Shown: positions 16,231 to 25,782, numbered from the stretch's first letter. The stretch is 64,000 nt of DNA from Lachnospiraceae bacterium (GCA_024404495.1 JAKSPT010000008.1:16706-80705), one strand, 5' to 3'. Numbers and translations are program-made. Notes: generated by a model from the letters alone, not told the origin.

Positions 16231-16263
16231 CACCTCATCCACCGCTCAGCGGCGGATGAGGTG
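16231..16263. repeat. Palindromic repeat, strong hairpin
   Basis: CACCTCATCC (16231-16240) pairs with GGATGAGGTG (16254-16263). After one mismatch CCGC (16242-16245) pairs with GCGG (16249-16252), leaving a TCA loop. It is nested between outer inverted pieces (GTAACCG near 16182 and CGGTTAC near 16266; CCGGAGA near 16200 and TCTCCGG near 16296), so the whole 16182-16301 block looks like a second small palindromic element. Confidence 0.7.
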
Positions 16264-16395
16264 CCGGTTACCGAAACGCAAAAGAAAACAGTCTTCTCCG
16301 GTGGGGAAACCTTTCTTTTTATCGGAAAAGCACGTCGGAACGGCAAAAAATATTGTGAACAAATTGTAAATTATGATTTTTTATGGAAAAAACTC

Positions 16396-16424
16396 TTGCA
16401 AAAATGACAATGAATCATTATAAT
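16396..16424 (+). promoter_or_regulatory. Promoter of the S10-spc-alpha ribosomal operon
   Basis: TTGCAA (16396-16401), 17-bp spacer, TATAAT (16419-16424). It is the only good promoter between the repeats and rpsJ. Transcription would begin near 16431, giving a leader of about 300 nt before the rpsJ GTG at 16731. Confidence 0.88.
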
Positions 16425-16430
16425 GGAAGA

Positions 16431-16730
16431 GCTTGATATGCGTTGAAGCGAGAGGTTGCCCGAAAAAACGGCTCATGCAACGGGTTTTCGGGGGAATTTT
16501 CGCGGAGTATGTCCGAGCTGCGGGCAGGGGACGACCCTGTTCAGCAGAAAAACCGGGCGACAGGAGTTCATGGACTTGTCGGGGATCCCGGACTTTGTCA
16601 TCTTTTTGAAATCACCTGAAATTTCAAAAAGGTCACAAAATTCCGGATTTCTTTTCGGAAGGGTGATGAAACACCCGGAAGAGTGTTCAGGATTCCGCCC
16701 CATTTAAGTGTATTAAAGGAGGCAAAACAA
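16431..16730 (+). promoter_or_regulatory. Long structured 5' leader of rpsJ, candidate autoregulatory RNA
   Basis: About 300 nt of untranslated leader. Visible structures: CCCGAAAA (16459-16466) with TTTTCGGG (16485-16492), overlapped by a competing GGTTGC/GCAAC pairing; a long imperfect hairpin around 16588-16652 whose core is CTTTTTGAAAT against ATTTCAAAAAG; and GGGTG/CACCC near 16664-16678. No U-run terminator is obvious, and an open frame at 16456-16707 shows no protein-like sequence. The arrangement suggests feedback control by a ribosomal protein, which is inference only. Confidence 0.5.
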
Positions 16731-17042
16731 GTGGCAGTTAAGGAAAAAATCAAGGTCAGACTCAAGAGCTACGACCACGTCCTGATCGATCAGGCAGCAG
16801 AGAAGATCGTCGAAACCGCAAAGCGCAACGGCGCCGCCGTTTCCGGTCCGATTCCGCTTCCGACCGATAAGGAGATCATCACGATCCTCCGTGCAGTCCA
16901 TAAATATAAGGATGCGCGCGAGCAGTTCGAGCAGAGAACCCACAAGAGACTGATCGAGATCATCAAGCCGTCCCAGAAGACGGTCGAGGCTCTGATGTCC
17001 ATCGTTCTTCCCGCCGGCGTCGATATCGACATCAAGCTGTAA
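16731..17042 (+). CDS. rpsJ: 30S ribosomal protein S10
   Basis: First gene of the operon; 103 residues from GTG 16731, with AAAGGAGG eight bases upstream. The frame is open upstream to 16683 but the family starts as here ([14 protein letters not shown]). S10 sits in the 30S head and is also the NusE antitermination factor. Conserved blocks GPIPLPT and RTHKRLIEI are present. A 108-base spacer with short inverted repeats separates it from rplC. Confidence 0.96.
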   Translation: MAVKEKIKVRLKSYDHVLIDQAAEKIVETAKRNGAAVSGPIPLPTDKEIITILRAVHKYKDAREQFEQRTHKRLIEIIKPSQKTVEALMSIVLPAGVDIDIKL

Positions 17043-17150
17043 GAGCGAACGAATCCCCAAGGCAAACCCCGACTATTCAGGAAGTCAAGGTTTTACGTCA
17101 TGTTGACGCACGAAGCGCCAACCAATAACTAAAACAGGAGGAAATCCAAA

Positions 17151-17783
17151 ATGAAAAAAGGTATTATCGGAAAGAAAATCGGTATGACCCAGATCTTCGA
17201 CGAGATGGGCAACGTGATTCCGGTAACGGTCATTGAAGCGGGTCCCTGCGTCGTCGCGCAGAAGAAGACCGTCGAAACCGACGGCTACGACGCCATCCAG
17301 CTCGGCTTCCTCGATATGACCGAAAAGCAGACCACCAAACCGCTCGCAGGCCATTTCAAGAAGGCAGGCACCACCGCAAAGAAGCACCTCAAGGAGTTCC
17401 GTCTCGAGGACGTATCCGGTTATAATACGGGCGATACCGTCACCGCCGACATTTTTGCGGCAGGTGAAAAGGTCGACGTGACCGGCATCACCAAGGGCCG
17501 CGGCTACACCGGTGCGATCAAGAGATGGAACCACACCATTCTGAGAATGACCCACGGTACCGGTCCTATCCACCGTGAAGTCGGTTCCATGGGCCCCAAC
17601 TCTGACCCGTCCCGCGTCTTCAAGAACAAGAAGATGGCAGGACAGTACGGCAACGAGCAGGTCACGGTTCTGAACCTCACCGTTGCAAAGATCGACGCAG
17701 AGAAGAACATCATCGCCGTCAAGGGCGCCGTTCCCGGTGCGCGCGGCGGTATCGTGTTCATCCGCAACGCCGTTAAGGCCTGA
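17151..17783 (+). CDS. rplC: 50S ribosomal protein L3
   Basis: 210 residues. L3 nucleates 50S assembly near the peptidyl-transferase centre. The start [16 protein letters not shown] and the loop block [16 protein letters not shown] (about residue 134-149), which reaches into the rRNA core, are family marks. ATG 17151 follows AGGAGGAAAT. rplD starts 20 bases downstream. Confidence 0.97.
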   Translation: MKKGIIGKKIGMTQIFDEMGNVIPVTVIEAGPCVVAQKKTVETDGYDAIQLGFLDMTEKQTTKPLAGHFKKAGTTAKKHLKEFRLEDVSGYNTGDTVTADIFAAGEKVDVTGITKGRGYTGAIKRWNHTILRMTHGTGPIHREVGSMGPNSDPSRVFKNKKMAGQYGNEQVTVLNLTVAKIDAEKNIIAVKGAVPGARGGIVFIRNAVKA

Positions 17784-17803
17784 TCGGAAGGAGGATATAA
17801 ACG

Positions 17804-18427
17804 ATGCCAAACGTAAAGGTTTTCGATATGGCCGGCAAAGAGGTCAGCGAACTGACTCTCTCCGACGCGATTTTCGGCGCTGAGGTGAACGAAGCCGTCC
17901 TTCATACCTACGTCAGAGCTTTTCTGATGAACCAGAGACAGGGCACTCAGTCCGCACTCACCCGTACCGAGGTTTCCGGCGGCGGCAAGAAGCCGTGGAA
18001 GCAGAAGGGTACCGGCCGTGCAAGACAGGGCTCTACCCGCGCTCCGCAGTGGACTCACGGCGGCGTGGTGTTCGCTCCCAAGCCCAGATGCTACCGCGTC
18101 ACGATCAACAAGAAGCTGAAGAGAATCGCGCTGATCAGCGCTCTCTCCGATAAAGTCGCTTCCGGCAAGCTGATCGTCGTCGACACCATCGCGGCTGAGG
18201 AATACAAGACCAAGACCATGGTCAATATGCTGAATGCGCTCGGCGCGGAGAAGAAATCTCTCGTCGTGCTCGCAGACAACGATCCCAAGACCGTCGCGTC
18301 CTTCGCAAACATTGCGGGCGTCAAGACTGCCGGCGTCAACACGCTGAACGCTTACGACGTCCTCAACGCAGACACCTTCGTGGTTGCCAAGGCAGCGGTC
18401 GAAAAGATCGAGGAGGTGTTCGCATGA
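17804..18427 (+). CDS. rplD: 50S ribosomal protein L4
   Basis: 207 residues. The extended loop [19 protein letters not shown] (about residues 62-80) lines the peptide exit tunnel. In Proteobacteria L4 represses the S10 operon through the leader; whether the long leader here is a target is unknown. GGAAGGAGG precedes the ATG. The stop overlaps rplW by four bases. Confidence 0.97.
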   Translation: MPNVKVFDMAGKEVSELTLSDAIFGAEVNEAVLHTYVRAFLMNQRQGTQSALTRTEVSGGGKKPWKQKGTGRARQGSTRAPQWTHGGVVFAPKPRCYRVTINKKLKRIALISALSDKVASGKLIVVDTIAAEEYKTKTMVNMLNALGAEKKSLVVLADNDPKTVASFANIAGVKTAGVNTLNAYDVLNADTFVVAKAAVEKIEEVFA

Positions 18428-18726
18428 AACTTGCACAGGACATCATTATCAAGCCGATCATCACCGAAGCTTCGATGACCCGTATCGCTGATAAGAAGTA
18501 CACTTTCAAGGTTGCCAAGGACGCAACCAAGTCGGAGATCAAGGCCGCTGTGGAAGAGATCTTCAAGAAGGACGGTATCAAGGTCGAGACCGTCAACACG
18601 CTTAACATGAAAAAGAAACCCAAGAGACTCGGTGTTCACATGGGATATTCCGGTGAATGGAAAAAGGCGATCGTCACTCTGACTGCCGATTCCAAGACCA
18701 TTGAGTTCTTCGACGGTATGATGTGA
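18424..18726 (+). CDS. rplW: 50S ribosomal protein L23
   Basis: 100 residues. L23 sits at the tunnel exit and docks trigger factor and SRP. Family signs: [13 protein letters not shown] at the start and [23 protein letters not shown] toward the end, split here by the usual GRYxG-like turn. The start codon overlaps the rplD stop (ATGA), with GAGGAGG eight bases upstream. Confidence 0.96.
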   Translation: MKLAQDIIIKPIITEASMTRIADKKYTFKVAKDATKSEIKAAVEEIFKKDGIKVETVNTLNMKKKPKRLGVHMGYSGEWKKAIVTLTADSKTIEFFDGMM

Positions 18727-18742
18727 TAGGAGGGCGAAAACA

Positions 18743-19576
18743 ATGGCAACGATCAAGTATAAGCCTACTACCCCGTCGAGAAGAAATATGTCGGTCCCGT
18801 CTTTCGAGGAGATCACCAAGTTCTCTCCCGAAAAGAGCCTGCTCGTCATCAAGAAGAAGCACGCGGGCCGCAACAGCTACGGTAAGATCACCGTTCGTCA
18901 TCAGGGCGGCGGCAACAAGGTCAAGTACCGTATCATCGACTTCAAGAGACAGACGCTGAACGCTCCGGCGACCGTCCTCGGCATCGAGTACGACCCGAAC
19001 CGTACCGCGTATATCGCACTCCTCGGCTACGAGGACGGCACCAAGTCCTATATCATCGCTCCCGAAGGTCTGAAGACCGGCGACGTCATCTACTCCGGCG
19101 CCGATTCCGATATCAAGGTCGGCAACACCCTGCCCCTTGAGAACATCCCCGTCGGTACGATGATCCACAACGTTGAGGTCAACCCCGGCAAGGGCGCACA
19201 GCTCGTCCGTGCCGCAGGCGCAGCCGCTCAGCTCCTCGCGAAGGAGAACGGCATGGCGACCCTGCGTATGCCTTCCGGCGAATACCGCCTCATCCGTCTG
19301 AACTGCACCGCGACCATCGGCGTCGTCGGCAACATCGAGCATAACACCGTTAAGCTCGGTAAAGCAGGTAAGACCCGCCACCTCGGCATCCGCCCCACGG
19401 TCCGCGGTTCGGTCATGAACCCCTGCGACCATCCTCACGGCGGTGGTGAAGGTAAGTCCCCTGTCGGTCATCCCGGACCGGTTACCCCCTGGGGTAAGCC
19501 CGCTCTCGGTTACAAGACCCGCAACAAGAAGGCGAGAACCAACAAGTTCATCGTCAAACGCAGAAACGGTAAATAA
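18743..19576 (+). CDS. rplB: 50S ribosomal protein L2
   Basis: 277 residues, full length. L2 joins the subunits and supports peptidyl transfer. [18 protein letters not shown] (about residues 47-64) and the near-invariant [20 protein letters not shown] stretch (about residues 226-245), containing the histidine implicated in catalysis, are intact. Tightly spaced in the operon. Confidence 0.98.
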   Translation: MATIKYKPTTPSRRNMSVPSFEEITKFSPEKSLLVIKKKHAGRNSYGKITVRHQGGGNKVKYRIIDFKRQTLNAPATVLGIEYDPNRTAYIALLGYEDGTKSYIIAPEGLKTGDVIYSGADSDIKVGNTLPLENIPVGTMIHNVEVNPGKGAQLVRAAGAAAQLLAKENGMATLRMPSGEYRLIRLNCTATIGVVGNIEHNTVKLGKAGKTRHLGIRPTVRGSVMNPCDHPHGGGEGKSPVGHPGPVTPWGKPALGYKTRNKKARTNKFIVKRRNGK

Positions 19577-19591
19577 GGAGGTTTCAAGATT

Positions 19592-19876
19592 ATGAGCAGA
19601 AGCCTGAAAAAAGGTCCCTTCGTCGAAGCGAAGCTGTTCAATCGCATCGAAGCGATGAACGCGAAGGGCGAAAAGAAGGTTCTTAAGACTTGGTCGAGAG
19701 CCTCCACCATTTTCCCTGAGTTTGTCGGTCACACCATTGCCGTTCACGACGGCAGAAAGCACGTTCCGGTGTACGTCACCGAGGACATGGTCGGCCACAA
19801 GCTCGGTGAGTTCGCACTTACCAGAACGTTCCGCGGTCACTCCGGATCGAAGACGTCCAATACCGATAAGAAGTAA
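19592..19876 (+). CDS. rpsS: 30S ribosomal protein S19
   Basis: 94 residues. [16 protein letters not shown] opens the protein and [17 protein letters not shown] follows at about residue 47-63, both standard. S19 lies in the 30S head next to S13. AAGGAGG precedes ATG 19592. Confidence 0.97.
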   Translation: MSRSLKKGPFVEAKLFNRIEAMNAKGEKKVLKTWSRASTIFPEFVGHTIAVHDGRKHVPVYVTEDMVGHKLGEFALTRTFRGHSGSKTSNTDKK

Positions 19877-19898
19877 GCAGGGAGGATAACAGGAAATC

Positions 19899-20234
19899 AT
19901 GGAAGCAAAAGCTACATTGAAATATGCCAGAATCTCTCCCCGCAAGGTCAAGATCGTGCTGGATCTGATCCGCAACAAGCCCGCAGGCGAGGCAATGGCG
20001 ATTCTGAAGAACACCCCGAAGGCTGCGAGCCCCCTGCTCGTCAAGCTCCTCGGCAGCGCGGTCGCGAACGCTGAGCACAACTTCAGCATGGACACCGCAA
20101 AGCTTTTCGTCTCCGAGTGCTACGTCTGCCCCGGTCCCACTCTCAAGCGCATGATGCCGAGAGCGCAGGGACGCGGCGACCGTATCCTCAAGAGAACGAG
20201 CCACATCACGCTGGTCGTCAGCGAAAAACAGTAA
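19899..20234 (+). CDS. rplV: 50S ribosomal protein L22
   Basis: 111 residues. [16 protein letters not shown] near the start and the tunnel-lining hairpin [20 protein letters not shown] (about residues 80-99) are typical. The macrolide-relevant loop appears unaltered. Confidence 0.97.
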   Translation: MEAKATLKYARISPRKVKIVLDLIRNKPAGEAMAILKNTPKAASPLLVKLLGSAVANAEHNFSMDTAKLFVSECYVCPGPTLKRMMPRAQGRGDRILKRTSHITLVVSEKQ

Positions 20235-20249
20235 AGGAGAAAGAGTGTA

Positions 20250-21143
20250 ATGGGCCAGAAAGTTAATCCGCACGGCTTCCGTGTCGGTGTTATCAGAAAC
20301 TGGGATTCAAGATGGTACGCAAAAGACGAAGTTTTCGGCGACACTCTTGTTTCCGACCATAAAGTCAGAACTTACCTGAAGAACAAGCTCGAAAAGGCCG
20401 GCGTTCCGAAGGTTGAGATCGAGCGCGACTCCGCTGACAGCGTCAGAGTCTTCATCCACTGCGCAAAGCCGGGTATGATCATCGGCAGAGGCGGTGCTGA
20501 GATCGACAAGCTCAAGCTCGAGATCGAAAAGATGATCGGCAAGACCGTTTCGGTCAACGTCGTCGAGATCAAGACCCCCGACCTCAACGCTCAGCTCGTT
20601 GCGGAGAACATCGCAGCACAGCTCGAGCAGCGTGTCGGCTTCCGCCGTGCCATGAAGCTCTGCATCAGCAGAACCATGAGAGCCGGTGCGAAGGGTATCA
20701 AGGTCAACGCGGGCGGCCGTCTCGGCGGCGCCGAGATCGCCCGTTCCGAGCACTACCACGAGGGCACCATCCCGCTGCAGACCCTCAGAGCCGACATCGA
20801 CTACGGCTTCGCGGAAGCGAAGACCACCTACGGCCGCATCGGTATCAAGGTCTGGATCTACAAGGGCGAGGTCCTTGCGGAGAGCGGCAACAAGCGTCAC
20901 TTCGTTGACGAGCTGAAGGCAGCCGCACAGAAGCCCGCGAACGACCGCCGCGATTTCAAGCGCGGTGACCGCAGAAACGGCGATCGCCGTGACAACCGTC
21001 AGGGCGGCAGCCGTCAGGGCGGCTTCAACGGCAACCGTCAGGGCAATTTCAACAACAACAACCGCCAGGGCGGGTTCAACAACCGTCCCCAGGGCGCACG
21101 TCCGGCAAATACCCAGAAACCCAAAGAAGGGGGCGATAAGTAA
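20250..21143 (+). CDS. rpsC: 30S ribosomal protein S3 with an Arg/Gly/Asn-rich C-terminal tail
   Basis: 297 residues; a usual bacterial S3 has about 210-235. Residues 1-220 are a normal S3: [11 protein letters not shown] at the start, the KH domain with [14 protein letters not shown] (about residues 75-88), and the C-terminal domain with [14 protein letters not shown]. From about residue 222 a low-complexity tail of about 75 residues follows, built from [25 protein letters not shown] and [17 protein letters not shown] repeats, split here to keep within limits. The tail is in frame, uses the same codons as its neighbours and ends one base into rplP (TAATG). It resembles RGG/RG RNA-binding segments. 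Confidence 0.95.
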   Translation: MGQKVNPHGFRVGVIRNWDSRWYAKDEVFGDTLVSDHKVRTYLKNKLEKAGVPKVEIERDSADSVRVFIHCAKPGMIIGRGGAEIDKLKLEIEKMIGKTVSVNVVEIKTPDLNAQLVAENIAAQLEQRVGFRRAMKLCISRTMRAGAKGIKVNAGGRLGGAEIARSEHYHEGTIPLQTLRADIDYGFAEAKTTYGRIGIKVWIYKGEVLAESGNKRHFVDELKAAAQKPANDRRDFKRGDRRNGDRRDNRQGGSRQGGFNGNRQGNFNNNNRQGGFNNRPQGARPANTQKPKEGGDK

Positions 21144-21577
21144 TGTTAATGCCGAAGAGAGTCAAGTACAGACGCGTTCAGCGCGGCCGTATGAAAGGTA
21201 AGGCATCCCGCGGCAACACGCTGACGAGCGGCAGCTACGGACTTGTCGCACTCGAGCCCGCATGGATCACCAGCAACCAGATCGAAGCAGCCCGTATCGC
21301 CATGACGCGTTACACCAAGCGTGGCGGTCAGGTCTGGATCAAGATCTTCCCCGATAAGCCCGTCACCGAAAAGCCCGCCGAGACCCGTATGGGTTCCGGT
21401 AAAGGTTCTCCCGAATACTGGGTCTCCGTGGTCAAGCCCGGCAGAATCATGTTCGAGATGGAAGGCGTTACCGAGGAAACCGCCCGCGAGGCTATGCGTC
21501 TTGCGTCTCACAAGCTGCCGATCAAGTGTAAGTTTGTGAAGAAGGAAGAAGCTCCCGCTGAAGCGGCAGCAGAATAA
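21143..21577 (+). CDS. rplP: 50S ribosomal protein L16
   Basis: 144 residues. [18 protein letters not shown] at the start is characteristic; the body carries [21 protein letters not shown]16 sits near the A site and helps position aminoacyl-tRNA. The start overlaps the rpsC stop by one base. A short Ala/Glu-rich tail ([10 protein letters not shown]) extends the usual C-terminus. Confidence 0.97.
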   Translation: MLMPKRVKYRRVQRGRMKGKASRGNTLTSGSYGLVALEPAWITSNQIEAARIAMTRYTKRGGQVWIKIFPDKPVTEKPAETRMGSGKGSPEYWVSVVKPGRIMFEMEGVTEETAREAMRLASHKLPIKCKFVKKEEAPAEAAAE

Positions 21578-21595
21578 TAAAGGAGGATAACAGCG

Positions 21596-21784
21596 ATGAA
21601 AGCAAAAGAACTGAAAGAAATGACGGCTGAACAGCTTCAGGAAAAGCTGAAGGAACTGAAAAGCCAGCTGTGCACCCTCCGTTTCCAGCATGCGATCAAT
21701 CAGCTTGAGAACCCGCACACGATCGACGCGGTCAAGAAGGATATCGCACGCGTTATGACCGTTCTTCGTCAGAAGAATGCCTGA
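21596..21784 (+). CDS. rpmC: 50S ribosomal protein L29
   Basis: 62 residues, entirely helical and charged as usual (MKAKELKEMTAEQLQEKL). The LRFQHAINQLENPHTI block is the family signature. L29 lies beside the tunnel exit near L23. AAAGGAGG precedes the ATG. Confidence 0.95.
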   Translation: MKAKELKEMTAEQLQEKLKELKSQLCTLRFQHAINQLENPHTIDAVKKDIARVMTVLRQKNA

Positions 21785-21806
21785 GTAAGCGAGAGGAGAA
21801 ATCAGA

Positions 21807-22073
21807 ATGGAAAACACTGAAGCACGCGCACTCAGAAAGACCCGTGTGGGCATCGTCGTCAGCGACAAGATGGATAAGACGATCGTTGTCGCGATCCGCG
21901 ATAACGTCAAGCATCCGAAGTACGGCAAGGTCATCAAGCGTACCGTGAAGATCCACGCGCACGACGAGAAGAACGAGTGCGGCGTCGGCGACACCGTTGA
22001 AGTCATGGAAACCCGTCCGCTTTCCAAGACCAAGAGATGGCGCCTCGTCAACATCATTGAGAAAGCGAAATAA
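21807..22073 (+). CDS. rpsQ: 30S ribosomal protein S17
   Basis: 88 residues with the OB-fold S17 signature [18 protein letters not shown] and [18 protein letters not shown]. It binds 16S rRNA helix 11. It is followed by a 97-base structured spacer, longer than most gaps in this operon. Confidence 0.96.
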   Translation: MENTEARALRKTRVGIVVSDKMDKTIVVAIRDNVKHPKYGKVIKRTVKIHAHDEKNECGVGDTVEVMETRPLSKTKRWRLVNIIEKAK

Positions 22074-22170
22074 TTAAGAGACGTCTCATAAATGAGATTT
22101 ATGCACCGGGGAGGGAAATCCTTTCCCGAATCGGTGGTAAGGCGTCATCAAAACAGGAGGATAACGCACA
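22074..22170 (+). promoter_or_regulatory. Structured spacer between rpsQ and rplN
   Basis: 97 bases between S17 and L14. CACCG (22104-22108) pairs with CGGTG (22132-22136) and encloses GGGAAA (22113-22118) and TTTCCC (22122-22127), a compact two-part hairpin. A second small hairpin, TCTCAT-AA-ATGAGA, lies just upstream. No U-run follows, so it is more likely a processing or protein-binding site than a terminator. It sits at the classical S10/spc boundary. Confidence 0.5.
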
Positions 22171-22539
22171 ATGATTCAGAAACAGACACTGATGAAGGTC
22201 GCAGATAACACCGGCGCGAAAGAGCTGATGTGCATCGGCGTCCTCGGCGGAACCGGCAGACGTTACGGAAATATCGGTGACGTTGTCGTATGCTCCGTCA
22301 AAAAGGCCGCCGCAGGCGGTCAGGTCAAGCGCGGTGAGGTCGTCAAGGCCGTCATCGTCCGCTCCGTCAAGGGCGTCAAGCGCGCCGACGGTTCCTATAT
22401 CCGCTTCGACGAGAACGCAGCCGTTATCGTCAAGGAAGACAACACGCCCCGCGGCACCCGTATCTTCGGGCCGGTGGCAAGAGAGCTCCGTGAGAAGAAC
22501 TTCCTGAAGATCCTCTCCCTCGCTCCCGAAGTACTTTGA
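22171..22539 (+). CDS. rplN: 50S ribosomal protein L14
   Basis: 122 residues, exactly the family length. [19 protein letters not shown] opens it and [18 protein letters not shown] is the signature block. L14 forms an intersubunit bridge and binds the silencing factor RsfS. First gene of the spc section. Confidence 0.97.
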   Translation: MIQKQTLMKVADNTGAKELMCIGVLGGTGRRYGNIGDVVVCSVKKAAAGGQVKRGEVVKAVIVRSVKGVKRADGSYIRFDENAAVIVKEDNTPRGTRIFGPVARELREKNFLKILSLAPEVL

Positions 22540-22554
22540 TCGGAGGAAGAAACA

Positions 22555-22872
22555 ATGATTAAGAAAGTTCACGTTAAGAAGAACGATACCGTAATCGTTA
22601 TTTCCGGCGACGACAAGGGTCTGAAGGGCAAGGTCCTCGAGGTCTCTCCCAAAGAGGGCAAGGTCATCGTTGAGGGTGTCAACATCGTTACCCGTCACGT
22701 CAAGCCCCGCAGAGAAGGTCAGGAAGGCGGAATCGTCAAGGTCGAAGGCGCTATGTACGCCGACAAGGTTCAGCTCTTCTGCTCCAAGTGCGGCAAGGGC
22801 GTCCGTGCGAAGTACAAGCTCGACGGCGACAAGAAAGTAAGAGTTTGCGCCAAGTGCGGCGCAGAGCTCTGA
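22555..22872 (+). CDS. rplX: 50S ribosomal protein L24
   Basis: 105 residues. The KOW motif is visible as DTVIVISGDDKGLKGKVLEV (about residues 11-30). The C-terminus carries CSKCG and CAKCG (about residue 76 and 99), a zinc-ribbon pair seen in Cys-containing L24 variants. L24 initiates 50S assembly. Confidence 0.96.
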   Translation: MIKKVHVKKNDTVIVISGDDKGLKGKVLEVSPKEGKVIVEGVNIVTRHVKPRREGQEGGIVKVEGAMYADKVQLFCSKCGKGVRAKYKLDGDKKVRVCAKCGAEL

Positions 22873-22887
22873 TAGGAGGGGAACAAC

Positions 22888-23427
22888 ATGGCCAGACTGA
22901 AAGATTTATACAAGGCGGAAGTTGCGCCCGCTCTTATGAAGAAGTTCGAGTACTCCAGCGTTATGCAGATCCCGAAGTTCGACAAGATCGTCGTTAACGT
23001 CGGCTGCGGCGACGCGAAGGAGAACGCGAAGGTCATCGACACCGTGATCGACGAGATCACCACCATCACCGGTCAGAAGGCAGTCGCTACCACCGCAAAG
23101 AAGTCGGTCGCGAACTTCAAGATCAGACAGGGTCAGAAAATCGGCGTGAAGGTCACCCTTCGCGGCGAAAGAATGTACGAGTTCATGGACAGACTGTTCA
23201 ACCTCGCACTTCCCCGTGTCCGTGACTTCAAGGGTATCAGCCCGAACGGCTTTGACGGCAGAGGCAACTATGCGCTCGGTCTCAAAGAGCAGCTGATCTT
23301 CCCGGAAATCGAGTACGATAAGGTCGAAAAGATCCGCGGTATGGATATCGCATTCGTTACGACCGCAAGAACCGACGAAGAAGCGAGAGAGCTCCTCAAG
23401 CTGATGGGCGCTCCCTTCGAGAAATAA
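22888..23427 (+). CDS. rplE: 50S ribosomal protein L5
   Basis: 179 residues. It binds 5S rRNA in the central protuberance. The family pattern is complete: [40 protein letters not shown] and [28 protein letters not shown] precedes ATG 22888. Confidence 0.97.
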   Translation: MARLKDLYKAEVAPALMKKFEYSSVMQIPKFDKIVVNVGCGDAKENAKVIDTVIDEITTITGQKAVATTAKKSVANFKIRQGQKIGVKVTLRGERMYEFMDRLFNLALPRVRDFKGISPNGFDGRGNYALGLKEQLIFPEIEYDKVEKIRGMDIAFVTTARTDEEARELLKLMGAPFEK

Positions 23428-23441
23428 GGAGGAACGGCAAA

Positions 23442-23627
23442 ATGGCAAAGAAATCTATGGTTCTGAAGCAGCAGAAGACGCAGAAGTATTCCACCCGTGA
23501 GTACAACAGATGCAAGATCTGCGGCCGTCCTCATGCTTATCTTCGTAAGTACGGTATCTGCCGTATCTGCTTCCGTGACCTTGCCTACAAGGGCGAGATC
23601 CCCGGAGTCAGAAAGGCTTCTTGGTAA
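23442..23627 (+). CDS. rpsZ: 30S ribosomal protein S14 type Z (zinc form)
   Basis: 61 residues, the short zinc-binding S14. The two Cys pairs CKIC (about residues 24-27) and CRIC (about 40-43) flank [11 protein letters not shown]. This C+ form is typical of Firmicutes. AAGGAGG lies upstream. Confidence 0.96.
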   Translation: MAKKSMVLKQQKTQKYSTREYNRCKICGRPHAYLRKYGICRICFRDLAYKGEIPGVRKASW

Positions 23628-23676
23628 GCCGCGCACAAGGTGCGAACGTTACCATTGAATTAGGAGGAAAACAGAA

Positions 23677-24072
23677 ATGCAAATGTCAGATGTTATCGCG
23701 GATATGCTGACCCGTATCAGAAACGCCAGCAACGCAAAGCATGAGACCGTTGATATTCCCGCTTCCAACATGAAGAAGGCAATCGCCGATATCCTCGTCG
23801 AGGAAGGTTACGTGAAGGGCTACACCGTCGTTGAGGACGGCAAGCAGGGCATCATTCGCGTTGCGCTGAAGTACAACGGCAAAGAGAAGGTCATCAAGGG
23901 CATTCGCCGTGTGTCGAAGCCCGGTCTTCGCGTCTACACCAACTGCGAGGATATGCCTCGCGTTATGAGCGGCATGGGTATCGCCATCATCTCCACTTCC
24001 AAGGGGATCATGACCGATAAGAATGCACGGAAACAGAACGTCGGCGGCGAAGTGCTCGCCTTCGTGTGGTAA
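23677..24072 (+). CDS. rpsH: 30S ribosomal protein S8
   Basis: 131 residues. [18 protein letters not shown] at the start and the C-terminal [14 protein letters not shown] and GGEVLAFVW blocks are standard. In Escherichia coli S8 represses the spc operon; no equivalent target was identified here. The spacer before it is 49 bases. Confidence 0.97.
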   Translation: MQMSDVIADMLTRIRNASNAKHETVDIPASNMKKAIADILVEEGYVKGYTVVEDGKQGIIRVALKYNGKEKVIKGIRRVSKPGLRVYTNCEDMPRVMSGMGIAIISTSKGIMTDKNARKQNVGGEVLAFVW

Positions 24073-24087
24073 TAGGAGGAGAACGAG

Positions 24088-24627
24088 ATGTCAAGAATCG
24101 GAAGAGCTCCCATTACCGTCCCCGCGGGCGTTACCGTTACGCTCGGCGAGAACAACCTTGTTACCGTCAAGGGCAAACTCGGCACCCTGACCCAGCAGCT
24201 CCACAACAGAATGATCCTGAAGCAGGACGCGGGCGTCCTGACTGTTGAGCGTCCCTCGGACGATCTGCAGGACAAGGCGCTTCACGGTCTGACCCGTTCT
24301 CTTCTCGCCAACATGATCGAGGGTGTGACCAACGGTTACTCCAAGAAGCTCGAGATCGTCGGCGTCGGCTACAGAGCCCTCAAGAGCGGCAAGACCCTGA
24401 CCCTGAACATCGGTTATTCTCACCCGGTCATCTTCGAGGAAAAAGATGGTATCACCTTTGAGGTTCCGGATGCCAACACGATCATCGTCAAGGGCATCGA
24501 CAACCAGAAGGTCGGTCAGATCGCGGCGCAGATCCGCGAGAAGAGACCCCCCGAACCCTACCTGGGCAAGGGCATCAAGTATTCCGACGAACATATCCGC
24601 CGCAAGGCCGGTAAGACCGGTAAATAA
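24088..24627 (+). CDS. rplF: 50S ribosomal protein L6
   Basis: 179 residues. SRIGRAPITVPAGVTV begins the protein and the second repeat ends in PEPYLGKGIKYSDEHIRRKA, the L6 signature. It lies near the sarcin-ricin loop. Spacing to rpsH is 15 bases. Confidence 0.97.
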   Translation: MSRIGRAPITVPAGVTVTLGENNLVTVKGKLGTLTQQLHNRMILKQDAGVLTVERPSDDLQDKALHGLTRSLLANMIEGVTNGYSKKLEIVGVGYRALKSGKTLTLNIGYSHPVIFEEKDGITFEVPDANTIIVKGIDNQKVGQIAAQIREKRPPEPYLGKGIKYSDEHIRRKAGKTGK

Positions 24628-24645
24628 TGAAAGGAGCGGACTGAA

Positions 24646-25005
24646 ATGGTTAGCAGAAAAGATTCCAACGCGCAGCGCAAGAAGAGACACGTCCGTGTCA
24701 GAGCGAAGATCTCCGGCACCGGTGCTACTCCCCGTCTGTGTGTTTACCGCTCTCTGAAGAACATTCAGGCACAGATCATCGACGACGAACAGGGCATCAC
24801 CCTCGTTTCCGCCAGCACGATGGAAAAGGACTTTGAAGGTCTCGGCTCCAACAAGGAAGCTGCCCGCAAGGTCGGCAAGCTGATCGCCGAGAGAGCACTC
24901 GCAAAGAACATTGAAACGGTCGTCTTCGACCGCGGCGGCTACCTCTATCACGGCCGCGTGCTTGAACTCGCTGAGGGTGCCCGTGAGGGCGGCCTCAAAT
25001 TCTGA
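24646..25005 (+). CDS. rplR: 50S ribosomal protein L18
   Basis: 119 residues. [18 protein letters not shown] and [14 protein letters not shown] are typical. It binds 5S rRNA with L5. Confidence 0.97.
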   Translation: MVSRKDSNAQRKKRHVRVRAKISGTGATPRLCVYRSLKNIQAQIIDDEQGITLVSASTMEKDFEGLGSNKEAARKVGKLIAERALAKNIETVVFDRGGYLYHGRVLELAEGAREGGLKF

Positions 25006-25025
25006 GAGATACGGGAGGATAGAAC

Positions 25026-25538
25026 ATGGCTGAAAGAATTAACCCTGAAACCCTCGATCTTCAGGAAAAGCTTGTTGTCGTCAATCGCGTTTCCAAAACC
25101 GTCAAGGGCGGTCGTATCGCAAGATTTGCCGCTCTGATGATCGTCGGCGATGGCCAGGGCCACGTCGGATACGGTCTCGGCAAGGCTGCCGAGGTTCCGG
25201 AAGCAATCCGCAAGGGCATTGAGGACGCGAAGAAGAATATGATCACCGTTTCGCTGAAGGGCACCACGATCCCGCACGAGATCATCGGTGAGTTCGGCGC
25301 AGGCCGCGTGCTTCTGAAGCCCGCGTCCGAAGGTACCGGCCTTATCGCAGGCGGCACCGCACGTAAGGTCCTTGAGATGGCAGGCATCCGCGATATCCGC
25401 GCAAAGTGCCTCCGTTCCAACAACCCCGTGAACGTGGTCAAGGCTACCTTTGAAGGTCTGAAGAACCTTCGCACCGCGGAAGAAGTCGCCAAGGTTCGTG
25501 GTCTGAACGTTCCTGCCGCTGACGCCGCAAACGATTGA
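25026..25538 (+). CDS. rpsE: 30S ribosomal protein S5
   Basis: 170 residues. The N-terminal dsRNA-binding-like domain has [20 protein letters not shown] and [20 protein letters not shown], the accuracy region where spectinomycin-resistance changes occur. The C-terminal part carries GSNNPVNV-like [15 protein letters not shown]. Confidence 0.97.
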   Translation: MAERINPETLDLQEKLVVVNRVSKTVKGGRIARFAALMIVGDGQGHVGYGLGKAAEVPEAIRKGIEDAKKNMITVSLKGTTIPHEIIGEFGAGRVLLKPASEGTGLIAGGTARKVLEMAGIRDIRAKCLRSNNPVNVVKATFEGLKNLRTAEEVAKVRGLNVPAADAAND

Positions 25539-25554
25539 TCGGAGGCTTTCAACA

Positions 25555-25737
25555 ATGGAAAAGGTTAAAATCACGCTCGTCAAGAGCACCATCGGCTCCA
25601 AGCCGAACACCAAGGCAAACGCCGAATCCCTCGGTCTGCGCAAGATCGGTGATTCCATCGTCATTGCCAACGACGCTGCCACCGCCGGCAAGATCAAGCT
25701 GCTGGCGCACCTCGTCAAAGTCGAGGCTGCGGACTGA
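25555..25737 (+). CDS. rpmD: 50S ribosomal protein L30
   Basis: 60 residues. VKITLVKSTIGSKPNTKANA and the end IKLLAHLVKVE are characteristic of the short bacterial L30. ATCGGAGG precedes ATG 25555. Confidence 0.95.
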   Translation: MEKVKITLVKSTIGSKPNTKANAESLGLRKIGDSIVIANDAATAGKIKLLAHLVKVEAAD

Positions 25738-25782
25738 GCCCTTTGGATCAGCCCATATCACATTATAAAAGGAGGAAATCCA

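Noticed and set aside
16456..16707. 83-residue frame in the rpsJ leader with CPSC
   Set aside because: No ribosome binding site, no protein-like pattern, and it coincides with inverted repeats, which explains its sequence better as RNA structure.
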